64,000 bases of DNA from Pseudomonadota bacterium. Lineage in GTDB: Bacteria; Pseudomonadota; Alphaproteobacteria; Sphingomonadales; Sphingomonadaceae. Below are positions 9,272-18,299 of the stretch, one piece after another. Position 1 is the stretch's first letter; each line of letters starts with the position of its first letter. Where the stretch lies: contig JAFAGN010000018.1 in assembly GCA_023422695.1 (NCBI GenBank), positions 1 to 64,000 on the forward strand, written 5' to 3'. A model generated the notes under the pieces. That model saw only the letters and a program-made list of their open reading frames with translations, ran no database searches and was not told the origin of the DNA. A program made the translations under genes and the position numbers.

Positions 9272-9559
9272 TCAGTAAGCCGGCGGATCGCTGCTCGGGA
9301 AGGATTCGTCGGCGGCCTGGTCGACGCGGTCCCACTCGCGCCTTACCTCGTCGCGCATGCCGTCCGGTCCCGCCGAGCGGGTCTGATCGAAGTTTTCGGC
9401 ATGCGTCTCGCCGTCGGCGAAGGCGGCCGAATGGCCATCGTCCTTTCCATCGGCCGGCGCCTGCTTGCGCGTGAACCAGAAGAGCGCCCCGAGGACGCCG
9501 ATACCGAGAATTTTTCCGAACCCCGACGAACGGCGGGGCGCCGTCATTGCATGTGCCAT
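9272..9559 (-). CDS. Small membrane protein with C-terminal DESFPSSDPPA motif
   Basis: 95 residues from the ATG at 9559, chosen because GGAGA lies six bases upstream. One membrane helix (ILGIGVLGALFWF) is followed by an acidic tail ending ADESFPSSDPPAY. The ESFP-x-SDPP tail recurs in short alphaproteobacterial proteins of unknown function, often beside stress genes. It is the first gene of the minus-strand operon that continues through the small hypothetical protein, the SDR and the hemerythrin-like protein. A GGAAC-type promoter candidate lies at 9646-9669. Confidence 0.7.
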   Translation of the reverse strand: MAHAMTAPRRSSGFGKILGIGVLGALFWFTRKQAPADGKDDGHSAAFADGETHAENFDQTRSAGPDGMRDEVRREWDRVDQAADESFPSSDPPAY

Positions 9560-9645
9560 GTCTGTCTCCAGCTTCAGAGAAAATCCGGGAGGCTGAAAGG
9601 GCAACGGGGGGGCGGCCTCAAAGTTGCCGCGGCGCCGCACCGATT

Positions 9646-9669
9646 AACAAATGTTGCGCTGTTTGTTCC
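9646..9669 (-). promoter_or_regulatory. EcfG-like promoter candidate of the 9.6-7.6 kb stress operon
   Basis: On the minus strand: GGAAC, 16 bases, GTT. General stress sigma factor EcfG of alphaproteobacteria uses GGAAC-N16-17-CGTT, so the spacing is about one base short. It is 87 bases upstream of the first start codon. Confidence 0.35.
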
Positions 9670-9689
9670 GCGTGAGCGCGGCGGACGCC

Positions 9690-11933
9690 TCAGTTCCAGC
9701 TGAGAAGGAGGCTGCCATTCGCCGGAACGAGGAAATCGAGGCGGTCGCCGCTGTTCCCGTCGGGCCGGATCGCATCGCCGTCCGCCGCGGCGACGCGTAT
9801 CGCGGGAAGCTCGCCCCGGCTCTTCCGGACGAAGCTGAGCCGGGCCGTGCAGCCTTCGCCGCCGTCGAGGCGAAGCGAGAGCCGCGCGGGAGCCATGCGC
9901 TCGAGGGTACGGACGAAATGATCGCAATAAAGGTCGAACGGCGCGCCGTCGACGCGGTGAAAGGCGCGGGTCGCAAAGATGAATGCGGCCCCGGCGCCAT
10001 AGACTTCCTGCCCCACCTGGCCCGCGGGCTGACCGTCGGCATAAAGATCCTCGACCGGGAAGGAGAGGGTGGGGTCGATGCGCCCGTTACCGGGGCGCTG
10101 TTCGTCCGAGACGCCCTCGGCGGGCAGGGCGTCGGGATAATAAAACCAGGCCCGATCGAGCGCATAGCGGCAATATTCCGAAATCAGCATGCGGGCCGCA
10201 GGCTCGAGGTCGGGTCCGCTGTCGGCAAGATAATGTTCGAAAGCGGCGAAGCTGTCGAAACATTCGTAGATCGCCATATAGGGTGCGTCCTGCAGACAGG
10301 TTGCGCCCAGAAAGTTGCGGTGGTGGACGGCGAGGCCGATCTCGCTTTCCCACATCTCGGTGTGATGAAAGAAGCTCGCGAGATAGACATAGCTCTGCTC
10401 GCGGTAGACGTCGCGGCCGGTGACCCGCCACAGGCGCATGCAGGCGGCAGCCCCCCAGGCGGTGAGGTTGGCTTGATAATTGATGTCGAAACCCAGACCG
10501 ACCGCGGTGTCGATCGCGGCGCATGCCTCGTCGAGGTACAGCTTCTCGTCGGTGAGCTCGAAAGCCTCGAGCATCACCCAGGCGTAGATGCCGCCGACAT
10601 CGGTCTGGCCGCGCCCGTCGGCTCCGGCGGTTTCGGTGATGACCGAGAAGTCGGCGATCTTGTACTGGATCGGCCATTTGTAAGCGAAATGCCGCGCTGC
10701 GCGGATCGCATAAGGAAGCGATTTCACAAACAGCCGCCGCGCCTTCGGGTCGCCATCGAGAGCGAGTTTTCCGAGGTTCAGCAGCGGGTGGTAGAGATAC
10801 CAGCTGTCGACGGCGTCGGCATCCTTCTCGTCACCGACATTGGGCAGATAGCGGCGCAGCGTCTCGAGCTTCGGATCGTAAAATTTGCCGAGGCCGGCCT
10901 TGAATTCTTCCTCGAGGGGATGAACCTCGCCGCGCCATTTCCCCCAGTCGTGCAGCGCCTGCACGATCGACATCTGGACCATGGCGTCCGGATATTCGGC
11001 ATCCGTATAAGGGTGCACGTACCGATGACCATAATGGCGCACGGTCGCCTCCGGCGCGGCGCCGAGGTGCCGCGCCGTCCGCGCGGCCCTCTGCCGCCAG
11101 TCGCGATATTCGGTAGGCGGCAGGGAGAGCGATCGATAGACGGCGCCCAGCATCTGGAGAAATCGCCGCGCGCTGTCGCGCTCGTCTGCCGGAGAGCCGT
11201 CGCGGACGACGAGCCGCGCATCGCTCAGCGTATATGTGATCCCGGGCGCCAGCGGCGCGGCTTCGTCGGCAGTGTGGAGCGTCTGGCCGGGAAGGCGGAA
11301 ACCCAGCCCCGGCCAGATGCCTCCCACCGCGGCATCCGGATTGGTGCCAGTCGCCTGAAAATAGGGATTGAGCGCGGTGAAATCCTGGAAATAGAGAAAG
11401 GTACCGAAGGCGGGGTCGGTAAGTTCGCCATAGAGGAGCCCGGCGTTGAGACCGCGTTGCACCGCCTCGACGGTGCCGCGGGTCCCCATCGGATCGTCCT
11501 GGGCGTCGAACGGAAAGAGATCGCGCGCTCCGGGCGGAAGGAGCAGCGGCGCCGAGGGGCGGAGTGTCGAGACAAGGCGGAGGCAGGGGAGCGGCCCGGG
11601 TCGCGCCTCGAGTGCGACCTCATGCGCGCCGATCGCACTGTCGACATGCACGCGGGCGAGCTCGCCGCCCGCGCGCTTGACGCGGCGGACCTTCGCTGCG
11701 CCGGGCCACGAGGCCGCGCGCAGGGCGACGCCGCCACTGTCGGCGCGCCGGACGAAGAGCCAGAGCGCTTCGCCGCCCGCAGCAAGTTCGACGGAGAGGT
11801 CGTCGATCCTCTGCGAGACGATCGGAGTAGCGGCCGCGAGCTCGCCGCGAACGCGAACGAGATCGGGCGTCAGCGGCGTGTCGCGGCGCGTCTCCACCCG
11901 CTGGTCAGTCACCGAAACAGGCCTTGGGGACAT
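9690..11933 (-). CDS. Large (alpha/alpha)6-barrel glycosidase-like protein
   Basis: 747 residues if started at the ATG at 11933; a GTG at 11912 is an alternative. Either start overlaps the end of the GH130 gene. The N-terminal third is beta-rich. The middle, with long runs such as WYLYHPLLNLGKLALDG, KWPIQYKIADFSVITET and TDVGGIYAWVMLEAFELTDEKLY, looks like a helical barrel as in several glycoside hydrolase clans, and a beta-sandwich-like end follows. I could not place it in a named GH family and did not identify catalytic acids. Coupling to a GH130 gene suggests it trims or supplies a mannose-containing glycan. No signal peptide is seen. Confidence 0.62.
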   Translation of the reverse strand: MSPRPVSVTDQRVETRRDTPLTPDLVRVRGELAAATPIVSQRIDDLSVELAAGGEALWLFVRRADSGGVALRAASWPGAAKVRRVKRAGGELARVHVDSAIGAHEVALEARPGPLPCLRLVSTLRPSAPLLLPPGARDLFPFDAQDDPMGTRGTVEAVQRGLNAGLLYGELTDPAFGTFLYFQDFTALNPYFQATGTNPDAAVGGIWPGLGFRLPGQTLHTADEAAPLAPGITYTLSDARLVVRDGSPADERDSARRFLQMLGAVYRSLSLPPTEYRDWRQRAARTARHLGAAPEATVRHYGHRYVHPYTDAEYPDAMVQMSIVQALHDWGKWRGEVHPLEEEFKAGLGKFYDPKLETLRRYLPNVGDEKDADAVDSWYLYHPLLNLGKLALDGDPKARRLFVKSLPYAIRAARHFAYKWPIQYKIADFSVITETAGADGRGQTDVGGIYAWVMLEAFELTDEKLYLDEACAAIDTAVGLGFDINYQANLTAWGAAACMRLWRVTGRDVYREQSYVYLASFFHHTEMWESEIGLAVHHRNFLGATCLQDAPYMAIYECFDSFAAFEHYLADSGPDLEPAARMLISEYCRYALDRAWFYYPDALPAEGVSDEQRPGNGRIDPTLSFPVEDLYADGQPAGQVGQEVYGAGAAFIFATRAFHRVDGAPFDLYCDHFVRTLERMAPARLSLRLDGGEGCTARLSFVRKSRGELPAIRVAAADGDAIRPDGNSGDRLDFLVPANGSLLLSWN

Positions 11934-13023
11934 GGGTGATCCGGCAGGCAAGATCGGCTTCCCCCGACGCGACGACATAATGATCGCCGCCATCGGCGAT
12001 GCCCGTCGTGAAGACGACATCGCGTATATAGAGCTTGTCTTCGAGCAGACGCGTAAGCTCGGGGTTCGCCTCGAGGAGCGGCCGGTGATCGGTGCGGAGG
12101 ACGACCGAGGGATCGTCGAGATCGAGGAGCGACCAGTAGGTGCGGTAAATGCCGACGATCTCTTTCGGCTCGACCCCATGCCAGAGCGTGAGCCATCCCG
12201 CGTCGGTACGGATCGGCGGTGTACCGCCGCCGATGCGCGCGGTCGCCACCGTGTCGGCATGCGGACGGATGCCGGGGGCCTCATGAGGCTTCCAGTGCAG
12301 CGCATCGGGCGAGGTCGCGAGGTTGATCGAGGGCCCCGCCCGCCACCTCGATCCCGGCGGATAGGCGAAATAAAGATCGCCGAGCGGCCGCGTCTGCGCC
12401 CAGTAGCGGCCGTCGATCAGGCCCTCGAAGATCAGCATGTCCTTGTTCTGATGATCGAGAACGATCCCCTCGAAGACCCAGTCGAGGCCGTTCGCCGAAC
12501 TGTAGAGCGTCGTCGAGTGGCGCTCGGGGCTTACCGAACAGGTGGTCATCAACCAGCGCCTTCCGATCCGGCTGATGCGCGCGTCCTCGACGCCATAGCA
12601 TTGAAAATCCGCGCCCGGATCGACAGCCTTGTCGTAATGGACGGCAACGATCTCGAGCCCGTCGGGCGAGAGCTCGACGGGAAGCAGCCACGAAAGCGAG
12701 GTTAGTGCCATGACCCGCCAGCTACCGCCGTGCACCATGAACTTTCTGGGATCCGACGTATCGCAAAGCTCGAGCGGCCAGCTATCGACCTTGTAGCGCC
12801 CAGCCTCCCACCGGATCGAATGGACATGACCATCCTCGATCGGGGACCGGAGCGCCTCGGCGACGCGCACCATCATCAGGAGATTGCCCGAGGCGAGGCG
12901 CAGCAGGCCCGGATTGAAGGCCCCGAGCACATAGGTCTCGCGGCCGAGCTGACCCGCAAGCGGCGAGCGCGACAGATCGACATCATCGGGGCCGAAGACC
13001 AGCCGGTCGGTCGCGAATTGCAT
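11905..13023 (-). CDS. GH130 family beta-mannoside phosphorylase-like enzyme (second copy)
   Basis: 372 residues from the ATG at 13023, which has AAGGAG eight bases upstream. Features typical of GH130: NPGLLRLASGNLLMMVR near 38, CYGVEDARISRIGRRWLMT near 135, and GGGTPPIRTDAGWLTLWHG near 265. Product is expected to be mannose-1-phosphate if phosphorolytic. Only 26 bases separate it from the catalase gene upstream, and its end overlaps the barrel-protein gene, so the three form one transcription unit. It is about 60 residues shorter than the first GH130 copy and probably differs in substrate. Confidence 0.88.
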   Translation of the reverse strand: MQFATDRLVFGPDDVDLSRSPLAGQLGRETYVLGAFNPGLLRLASGNLLMMVRVAEALRSPIEDGHVHSIRWEAGRYKVDSWPLELCDTSDPRKFMVHGGSWRVMALTSLSWLLPVELSPDGLEIVAVHYDKAVDPGADFQCYGVEDARISRIGRRWLMTTCSVSPERHSTTLYSSANGLDWVFEGIVLDHQNKDMLIFEGLIDGRYWAQTRPLGDLYFAYPPGSRWRAGPSINLATSPDALHWKPHEAPGIRPHADTVATARIGGGTPPIRTDAGWLTLWHGVEPKEIVGIYRTYWSLLDLDDPSVVLRTDHRPLLEANPELTRLLEDKLYIRDVVFTTGIADGGDHYVVASGEADLACRITHVPKACFGD

Positions 13024-13049
13024 GGGTCTTGCTCCTTCGCCCAACCCGG

Positions 13050-15371
13050 TCAGCGTGCCGGCTTGGAAGCCGGTTTCGCCGCCGGAGCGGATACCGCCTT
13101 GCGCGATGCCGATGTCTCGGCCGCCTCCTTCGTTCCGCCTTTTGCGTCGAGGTCGACGCCGGCTTCACGCGGCCAGTGCCGAAGCGCCACGCAGGCATCG
13201 AGGAAGGCGGTGACATCGCCAGGTTTGGCCAGCGCGATGCAGGCCTCGTCGAGCTTGTCGGCGAGGCCGGCGGCCGCGAAGAGCGGCGCCGCTTCGGCGC
13301 CATGGCCGATAAATTTGCAATGCGCGAAGGCGTCGCTGACGAAGTCCTTCGCCGCCGCATCGCCTGCCAGCAGCGCCGCCCCATCGTCGCTCGGGAGAAG
13401 CGCGACCGCGTCGAACAGGACGGACGGCCCGCCGTCGATCTTGTGCCGGCCCGCGACGCTCGTGCCGTCCGAGAGCGTGATCCCGCCAGTCTTCGGTGCA
13501 ACGAGTTCCCAGACAGCGCCGGCGGCGTCGACCGCCTTGGTCAGCGCCTTGAAGAGCCGCGCATCCGCGCCGTCGGTCGCGAGGATTCCGAGCTTGCGTC
13601 CGGCGAAGCTCGCCGGGCCGTTGAGCAGGATACTGAGCGGCCGGGAAGGGGGAAGGTCGGCGAGGGGCTTTTTTGCGGCCTTGGCGGGCGCCGGAAGCGG
13701 CAGCCCCAGGCCATCGGCCACCGTGGCTGCGAGGCCGCGGTCGATATGGAGGAGATGCGATACGGTGCGGGCGCGAATGTCGGGGCGTTCGACCTTCGAC
13801 AGCTCGAAGACAAGCGCGTCGCCGATATGCTTCTGCTCGATCGGGGTCTGGCTCACGAGGAATTGCCGCGCCTGGCTGTAGTGGTCGGCGAAGCTCTCGG
13901 GGCGGATGCGGCGCTTGGCGCCTTCGGCCTCTTCGGGAAAGCTCGCAAAGCCGCGCGCGGGATCCTCGCGCGGGCCGCCGTCCGTCGGTCCCCAGCTGTT
14001 CGGCTCGTAATTGGCGCGGCCGACGGGGTTCCGCATCGCCATATGACCGTCCTGCTGGAAATGCGCCATCGGGCATTTGGGCGCATTGATCGGGATATGG
14101 GTGAAGTTCGGGCCGCCGAGCCTTTTGATCTGCGTGTCGAGATAGGAGAAATTGCGGCCCTGGAGCAGCGGATCGTTCGAGAAATCGATGCCGGGGACGA
14201 TGTTCTGGGTGCAGAAGGCGACCTGCTCGGTTTCGGCGAAGAAATTGTCGACGACGCGGTCGAGAACGAGGCGGCCGACGGTGCGGATCGGTACCTGCTC
14301 CTCGGGGATGAGCTTGGTCGCATCGAGGACGTCGAATTCGAACGTGTCCGCAAAGGCGTCGTCGAAAAGCTGAACGCCGAGTTCCCATTCGGGAAAGTCG
14401 CCGCTGTTGATTGCATCCCAAAGGTCGCGGCGATGGAAATCGGGGTCGGCGCCGTTGATCTTGACCGCCTCGTTCCACACCACAGACTGGAGGCCCTGCT
14501 TGGGCTTCCAGTGGAATTTTACGAAGGTTGATTTGCCGTTGGCGTCGACGAGGCGGAAGGTGTGGACGCCGAAGCCTTCCATCGTGCGGAACGAGCGGGG
14601 AATCGCGCGGTCCGACATCACCCACATGATCATGTGGAAGCTCTCGGGCATCAGGCTCACGAAATCCCAGAAATTGTCGTGCGCCGACGCCGCCTGCGGG
14701 AAGGCGCGGTCGGGCTCGGGCTTCACCGAATGCACAAGGTCGGGGAATTTCATCGCATCCTGGATGAAGAAGACCGGGATATTGTTGCCGACCAGGTCCC
14801 AATTGCCTTCCTTGGTGTAGAGCTTGACCGCGAAACCGCGCACGTCGCGCGCAAGGTCGAACGAGCCTTTCGAACCCGCGACGGTCGAGAAGCGCACGAA
14901 GGCGGGCGTGCGCTCGCCGACGCGCTGGAAGATGTCGGCGCGGCTGACGTCGGCGAGGCTGTCGGTGAGCTCGAAATAGCCGTGCGCGCCATAGCCGCGC
15001 GCATGAACGACGCGTTCGGGGATGCGCTCATGGTCGAAGTGAAAGATTTTCTCGCGGAAATGGAAATCCTCGAGCAGCGTCGGGCCGCGCGCGCCCTGCT
15101 TGAGGCTGTTCTGGTCGTCGGCGACCGGCACGCCATGCTGGGTGGTGAGCGGCGCATGGCCGGCGCCCGCCTGATGCGTCTCGCCGCCGGTGCCACGATC
15201 CTCGCCATAGCTCTGCATGATCGGCGCATCGGCCGGAAAGACCGGCGCTTTGCGAACCGATTCCCCGCCCATGTCCTTGCCCGCGATCGCAGCGGCGCTC
15301 TGCCCACGGCGCGGCTTCGGCTTCGCGGCGTCCGCGCGGGTGGAAGAGGGGGCGGTGGGGGATTTGGCCAT
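13050..15371 (-). CDS. katE: Large-subunit (clade II, HPII-type) catalase
   Basis: 773 residues from the ATG at 15371. The core shows VVHARG with the distal His, [14 protein letters not shown] with the distal Asn, and RNFSYLDTQ with the proximal haem Tyr. The extra C-terminal flavodoxin-like domain (about 600-740, from [21 protein letters not shown]) marks the large HPII type, cytosolic and tetrameric, degrading hydrogen peroxide. The first 75 residues are a Lys/Pro/Ala-rich low-complexity extension. It is divergent from the Crp/Fnr gene and is followed closely by GH130 and the barrel protein, an unusual pairing. Confidence 0.95.
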   Translation of the reverse strand: MAKSPTAPSSTRADAAKPKPRRGQSAAAIAGKDMGGESVRKAPVFPADAPIMQSYGEDRGTGGETHQAGAGHAPLTTQHGVPVADDQNSLKQGARGPTLLEDFHFREKIFHFDHERIPERVVHARGYGAHGYFELTDSLADVSRADIFQRVGERTPAFVRFSTVAGSKGSFDLARDVRGFAVKLYTKEGNWDLVGNNIPVFFIQDAMKFPDLVHSVKPEPDRAFPQAASAHDNFWDFVSLMPESFHMIMWVMSDRAIPRSFRTMEGFGVHTFRLVDANGKSTFVKFHWKPKQGLQSVVWNEAVKINGADPDFHRRDLWDAINSGDFPEWELGVQLFDDAFADTFEFDVLDATKLIPEEQVPIRTVGRLVLDRVVDNFFAETEQVAFCTQNIVPGIDFSNDPLLQGRNFSYLDTQIKRLGGPNFTHIPINAPKCPMAHFQQDGHMAMRNPVGRANYEPNSWGPTDGGPREDPARGFASFPEEAEGAKRRIRPESFADHYSQARQFLVSQTPIEQKHIGDALVFELSKVERPDIRARTVSHLLHIDRGLAATVADGLGLPLPAPAKAAKKPLADLPPSRPLSILLNGPASFAGRKLGILATDGADARLFKALTKAVDAAGAVWELVAPKTGGITLSDGTSVAGRHKIDGGPSVLFDAVALLPSDDGAALLAGDAAAKDFVSDAFAHCKFIGHGAEAAPLFAAAGLADKLDEACIALAKPGDVTAFLDACVALRHWPREAGVDLDAKGGTKEAAETSASRKAVSAPAAKPASKPAR

Positions 15372-15501
15372 GTCGGATCTCGCTTTGTCTGAAGGGGCGC
15401 AGCAGTTGGGCGGAACGCGGTCCGCGGGCGTGCAAGCACGCCCTCCGGATCCGGCGATGGAACGAGTTTGCGCTTTGAAAGTTGCTGCACCGGGCATGCG
15501 A

Positions 15502-15515
15502 TTAACCTCGATCAT
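15502..15515 (+). promoter_or_regulatory. FNR-box-like site in catalase/Crp-Fnr intergenic region
   Basis: TTAAC-CTCG-ATCAT, followed after G-A by CGATT. It lies 100 bases before the Crp/Fnr start and 131 bases before the catalase start, in the right place for autoregulation or for control of both genes. Same block as at 3370 and 27803. Confidence 0.42.
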
Positions 15516-15614
15516 GACGATTCCGCTTCCCTTGTTGGCGGTTGCCGGGCTTTCGGATGATCGCAGTCGAGCAGGCCCGCTCACGCATTTCGGACGAAAC
15601 AGGGAACGTCAGTG

Positions 15615-16364
15615 ATGTTAACCGATCGCTTCTTGAGAGACCGTCGCGGGGTAAGCCTCGAGGCTGGCGAGCGCGCGCGTCTCGAGGCCTCCATCAGCTC
15701 GACAATGACGGTCGATGCCCGCAAGATCATCGCGCGCGCTGGCGAGCGGCTCGACCAGAGCACGCTCCTCGTCGAGGGCATCATGTCGCGTTACCTCGAT
15801 GACCGGAACGGTCTCCGCCAGCTTGTCGCGATTCACCTGCCCGGCGACTTCGTCGACCTCCACGCCTACCCGCTGAAACACCTCGACCATGATGTCGGGA
15901 CGATGACCCCGGCGACGATCGCGATCGTCCCGCATGTCGAGCTCGACGCGATCACCGAGGAAATGCCCGAGCTGACGCGCAAGCTCTGGTTTGCGACCTT
16001 GCTCGACGCCGCGATCCACCGCGCCTGGCTCTTCCGGCTTGGCCGCCTCGACGCCATCGGGCGCGTCGCGCATTTCTTCTGCGAAACCAATGTGCGGCTC
16101 CAGTCGGCGGGGCTGAGTGACGGGCGCCAGTTCACGCTCGGGCTGACGCAGGCCGATGTCGCCGAAATCTGCGGCCTGACGACCGTGCATGTGAACCGTG
16201 TCGTACGCCATCTTCGCGAGGAAGGGCTTTGCACTTTCCGCAACGGCAAGGTCGAGATTCTCGATGCCGCGAAGCTGGCTCGGCGCGGCCAGTTCGATCC
16301 CGCCTATCTTTATATCGACGATCCCGAATCTCCGCCGCCCCCAGACCAGAGGCCCCGCCGATGA
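15615..16364 (+). CDS. Crp/Fnr family transcription regulator
   Basis: About 249 residues: an N-terminal cyclic-nucleotide-binding-like beta-barrel (LPGDFVDLHAYPLK near 77), a long dimer helix, and a C-terminal winged helix-turn-helix (LTQADVAEICGLTTVHVNRV near 180). No N-terminal cysteine cluster is present, so it is not an oxygen-sensing FNR; the signal is unknown. The ATG at 15615 is chosen over the GTG directly before it. It shares an ATGA overlap with the following small gene. The FNR-like palindrome upstream suggests autoregulation. Confidence 0.9.
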   Translation: MLTDRFLRDRRGVSLEAGERARLEASISSTMTVDARKIIARAGERLDQSTLLVEGIMSRYLDDRNGLRQLVAIHLPGDFVDLHAYPLKHLDHDVGTMTPATIAIVPHVELDAITEEMPELTRKLWFATLLDAAIHRAWLFRLGRLDAIGRVAHFFCETNVRLQSAGLSDGRQFTLGLTQADVAEICGLTTVHVNRVVRHLREEGLCTFRNGKVEILDAAKLARRGQFDPAYLYIDDPESPPPPDQRPRR

Positions 16365-16558
16365 CCGATGATTTATCTTCGCCCCCGCCGCCCGAGACGG
16401 AAGCGGGGATCGCCACCGCCGAAGATGGCGTGGTTCTGCTCGACGGCCCCGACGGTGTCGCGTTGACGATGACCGCAGCGGCGGCGCGCAGTACCGGCGA
16501 AAGCCTCATCGAGGCGGCGAAGCGCGCGGAAGAACAGCTCGCCGCCAGGCGGTCCTGA
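16361..16558 (+). CDS. Small hypothetical protein coupled to the Crp/Fnr gene
   Basis: 65 residues with a proline-rich acidic start, then DGVVLLDGPDGVALTMTAAAARSTGESLIEAAK broken by no membrane segment. Not recognised. Its ATG overlaps the stop of the Crp/Fnr gene by 4 nt, so it is almost certainly co-translated and may be a partner or target of that regulator. The pattern of a short beta hairpin followed by one helix is like other small sphingomonad proteins of unknown function. Confidence 0.65.
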   Translation: MTDDLSSPPPPETEAGIATAEDGVVLLDGPDGVALTMTAAAARSTGESLIEAAKRAEEQLAARRS

Positions 16559-16680
16559 AGGATCGCCTGATCGCGCCCGTACGGGGGCGACGGCCGTCGC
16601 CGATTTGGCGCCAAGGAGCCGACGCACAGCGCGCGGCGCCGATAAACGCATTGATCGATGTTGCATCGCCGCCGTCCGGG

Positions 16681-16706
16681 GGAACGCAGTGATACGGCGG
16701 CGGGTT
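16681..16706 (+). promoter_or_regulatory. EcfG-like promoter candidate upstream of PRC-barrel gene
   Basis: GGAAC, 17 bases, GGTT, placed about 50 bases before the GTG start at 16757. Three of four bases match the CGTT element of the general stress sigma factor. Confidence 0.35.
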
Positions 16707-16756
16707 CTGCCCGGGAGCGGCGCCAGCGGGTGCCGCCGACCGAGGAGAAGCCGCAC

Positions 16757-17434
16757 GTGGAAGAGGCCGCCGGACTGATTGCGCCTGCCGCGACGATGAT
16801 CGCGGCGATGATGACGGCAGCCAATCTCGGCGCGCGCGTGACCGGCTCGGGCTTCGTCGTGTTCACTTTGGGCTCGCTCGCCTGGTCGGTCGTCGGGTTC
16901 ACCTCGGGCCAGACCAATCTTCTTGCGACGAACCTGTTCCTGACTCTCGTCAATCTCGTCGGAATTTGGCGCTGGCTCGGCCGCCAGCGCGGCTATGAGG
17001 ATGGCGCGCGGCGTGCCGCGAAGCGAAGCCGGATCGCGGCCTCGCCCTCGCTCTTCGCCGCGAGTGCGCTAGGCGGTCTTCCGGTGAGCGATATCCGCGG
17101 CGAAGTTGTCGGCCAGGCGGTCGATGCGATGATCGAATGCGAAAGCGGCTGCCTCTCTTATGTCGTCGTCGCGAGCGGCGGGCTCGGCGGCATCGACGAG
17201 ACGCTGCGCGCAGTGCCGGCGACGATGCTCGACTGTCATGCCGACGGGCTCGTGCTGCTGATGAGCGCGGCGGAATATGACAAGCGCGATACGCTCGACG
17301 GCGCCGCCTGGCCTGCGCGGCCGCCACGCGGACAGGTGGCCGTGGGAGCGTCGCTCGCCCCCGCGGCCACGGCGGCGGGCGAGATGACGCGCGGCGCCGG
17401 AAAGGAAGGAGCCCATGACGCGGCTCAAGGATAA
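16757..17434 (+). CDS. Membrane protein with C-terminal PRC-barrel domain
   Basis: 225 residues from a GTG at 16757, chosen for the GAGGAG nine bases upstream; no ATG fits as well. Two or three hydrophobic segments in the first 75 residues (AATMIAAMMTAANLGA, GFVVFTLGSLAWSVVG, LATNLFLTLVNLVGIW) are followed by a PRC-barrel-like part (LGGLPVSDIRGEVVGQAVDAM). PRC barrels are small beta domains in photosynthetic reaction centre H subunits, RimM and stress proteins. The gene overlaps the next membrane gene by 20 bases and probably forms an operon with it. Confidence 0.72.
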   Translation: MEEAAGLIAPAATMIAAMMTAANLGARVTGSGFVVFTLGSLAWSVVGFTSGQTNLLATNLFLTLVNLVGIWRWLGRQRGYEDGARRAAKRSRIAASPSLFAASALGGLPVSDIRGEVVGQAVDAMIECESGCLSYVVVASGGLGGIDETLRAVPATMLDCHADGLVLLMSAAEYDKRDTLDGAAWPARPPRGQVAVGASLAPAATAAGEMTRGAGKEGAHDAAQG

Positions 17435-18071
17435 TGGTCTCACCATCGTGCTGCTGCTGCTGTTCGCAGCGTCGATCGTCGGCCACTGGGTAACGGGGTG
17501 GCACGTCGCGCTCACGGACGCTGCGCGGCACCATCAGCCCGGTCTCTCGCTCTGGGCCTATGGCAGCAGTCCGCAATTCCTGTCCTCGGTGTTCGAAAAC
17601 TGGGAAAGCGAGTTTCTCCAGATGTCGGCCTATGTCGTGCTGACGGCGATGCTCGTTCAGCGCGGCTCGTCGGAATCGCGGGGTCCCGACGCGCCGCTGC
17701 GCGACGCCGATCTTGACGCGCAGGCGCGCAAGCCCGGTGCCCCTGCGGTGCTGCGCAAGGGTCGTCTTGCGCGCGCTCTTTATGCTCGGTCGCTGGGGCT
17801 GGTGCTCGCGATGCTGTTTCTTGCCTCTTTCATCCTCCACTGGACACAAAGCGCGCGCGCGGCCGCCGAGGACGCGCGCGAGCATGGGGACCTCGCCCTT
17901 TCCACCTTCGCCTATCTCGGCGACCCCGGCCTCTGGTTCGAATCCTTCCAGAACTGGCAGAGCGAATTTCTGTCGACCGCCGTTCTCGTGCTCTTGTCGA
18001 TTTTCCTTCGTCAGAAAGAGTCGCCCGAATCGAAGCCTGTCGCCGCCCCGCATGCGGAGACGGGATCGTGA
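17415..18071 (+). CDS. DUF6766 family membrane protein with internal duplication
   Basis: 218 residues with four predicted membrane helices in two similar halves. Each half has a helix ending in a GHW or LHW turn, a soluble loop, then a segment like WAYGSSPQFLSSVFENWESEFLQ (first) and FAYLGDPGLWFESFQNWQSEFLS (second, both shortened here by reading), and a closing helix. The shared core is F-x-NW-x-SEFL. The family is of unknown function and common beside stress genes in alphaproteobacteria. It overlaps the PRC-barrel gene by 20 bases. Confidence 0.75.
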   Translation: MTRLKDNGLTIVLLLLFAASIVGHWVTGWHVALTDAARHHQPGLSLWAYGSSPQFLSSVFENWESEFLQMSAYVVLTAMLVQRGSSESRGPDAPLRDADLDAQARKPGAPAVLRKGRLARALYARSLGLVLAMLFLASFILHWTQSARAAAEDAREHGDLALSTFAYLGDPGLWFESFQNWQSEFLSTAVLVLLSIFLRQKESPESKPVAAPHAETGS

Positions 18072-18170
18072 CGGCGAATGGCCGAGCGAACCGGCGTGGG
18101 CGTTACGGCCCCGCTGCCCCGGTGCCTGTCTCGCTGGGCGCTCGGAGCGCCGATTTAATCCTCGAACCGC

Positions 18171-18195
18171 GGAACGATCGCAGCGGACGGGCGTC
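18171..18195 (+). promoter_or_regulatory. EcfG-like promoter candidate upstream of SRPBCC gene
   Basis: GGAAC, 16 bases, CGTC; 105 bases before the start at 18300. Same form as the candidate at 55125-55149. Confidence 0.35.
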
Positions 18196-18299
18196 AGTCG
18201 TTCATCGCCCCGAAGCCGGGGCCGCTTCCCCCGACCGGCGCCGGCCCCGCCGACGCTCCCCAGATGACGCCCGGCCCCTGCCCGGGCGGGAGATGATCC

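Noticed and set aside
9651..11939. 762-codon plus-strand frame opposite the barrel protein
   Set aside because: It mirrors the minus-strand gene, whose translation has coherent domain patterns and overlaps GH130 in the normal way.
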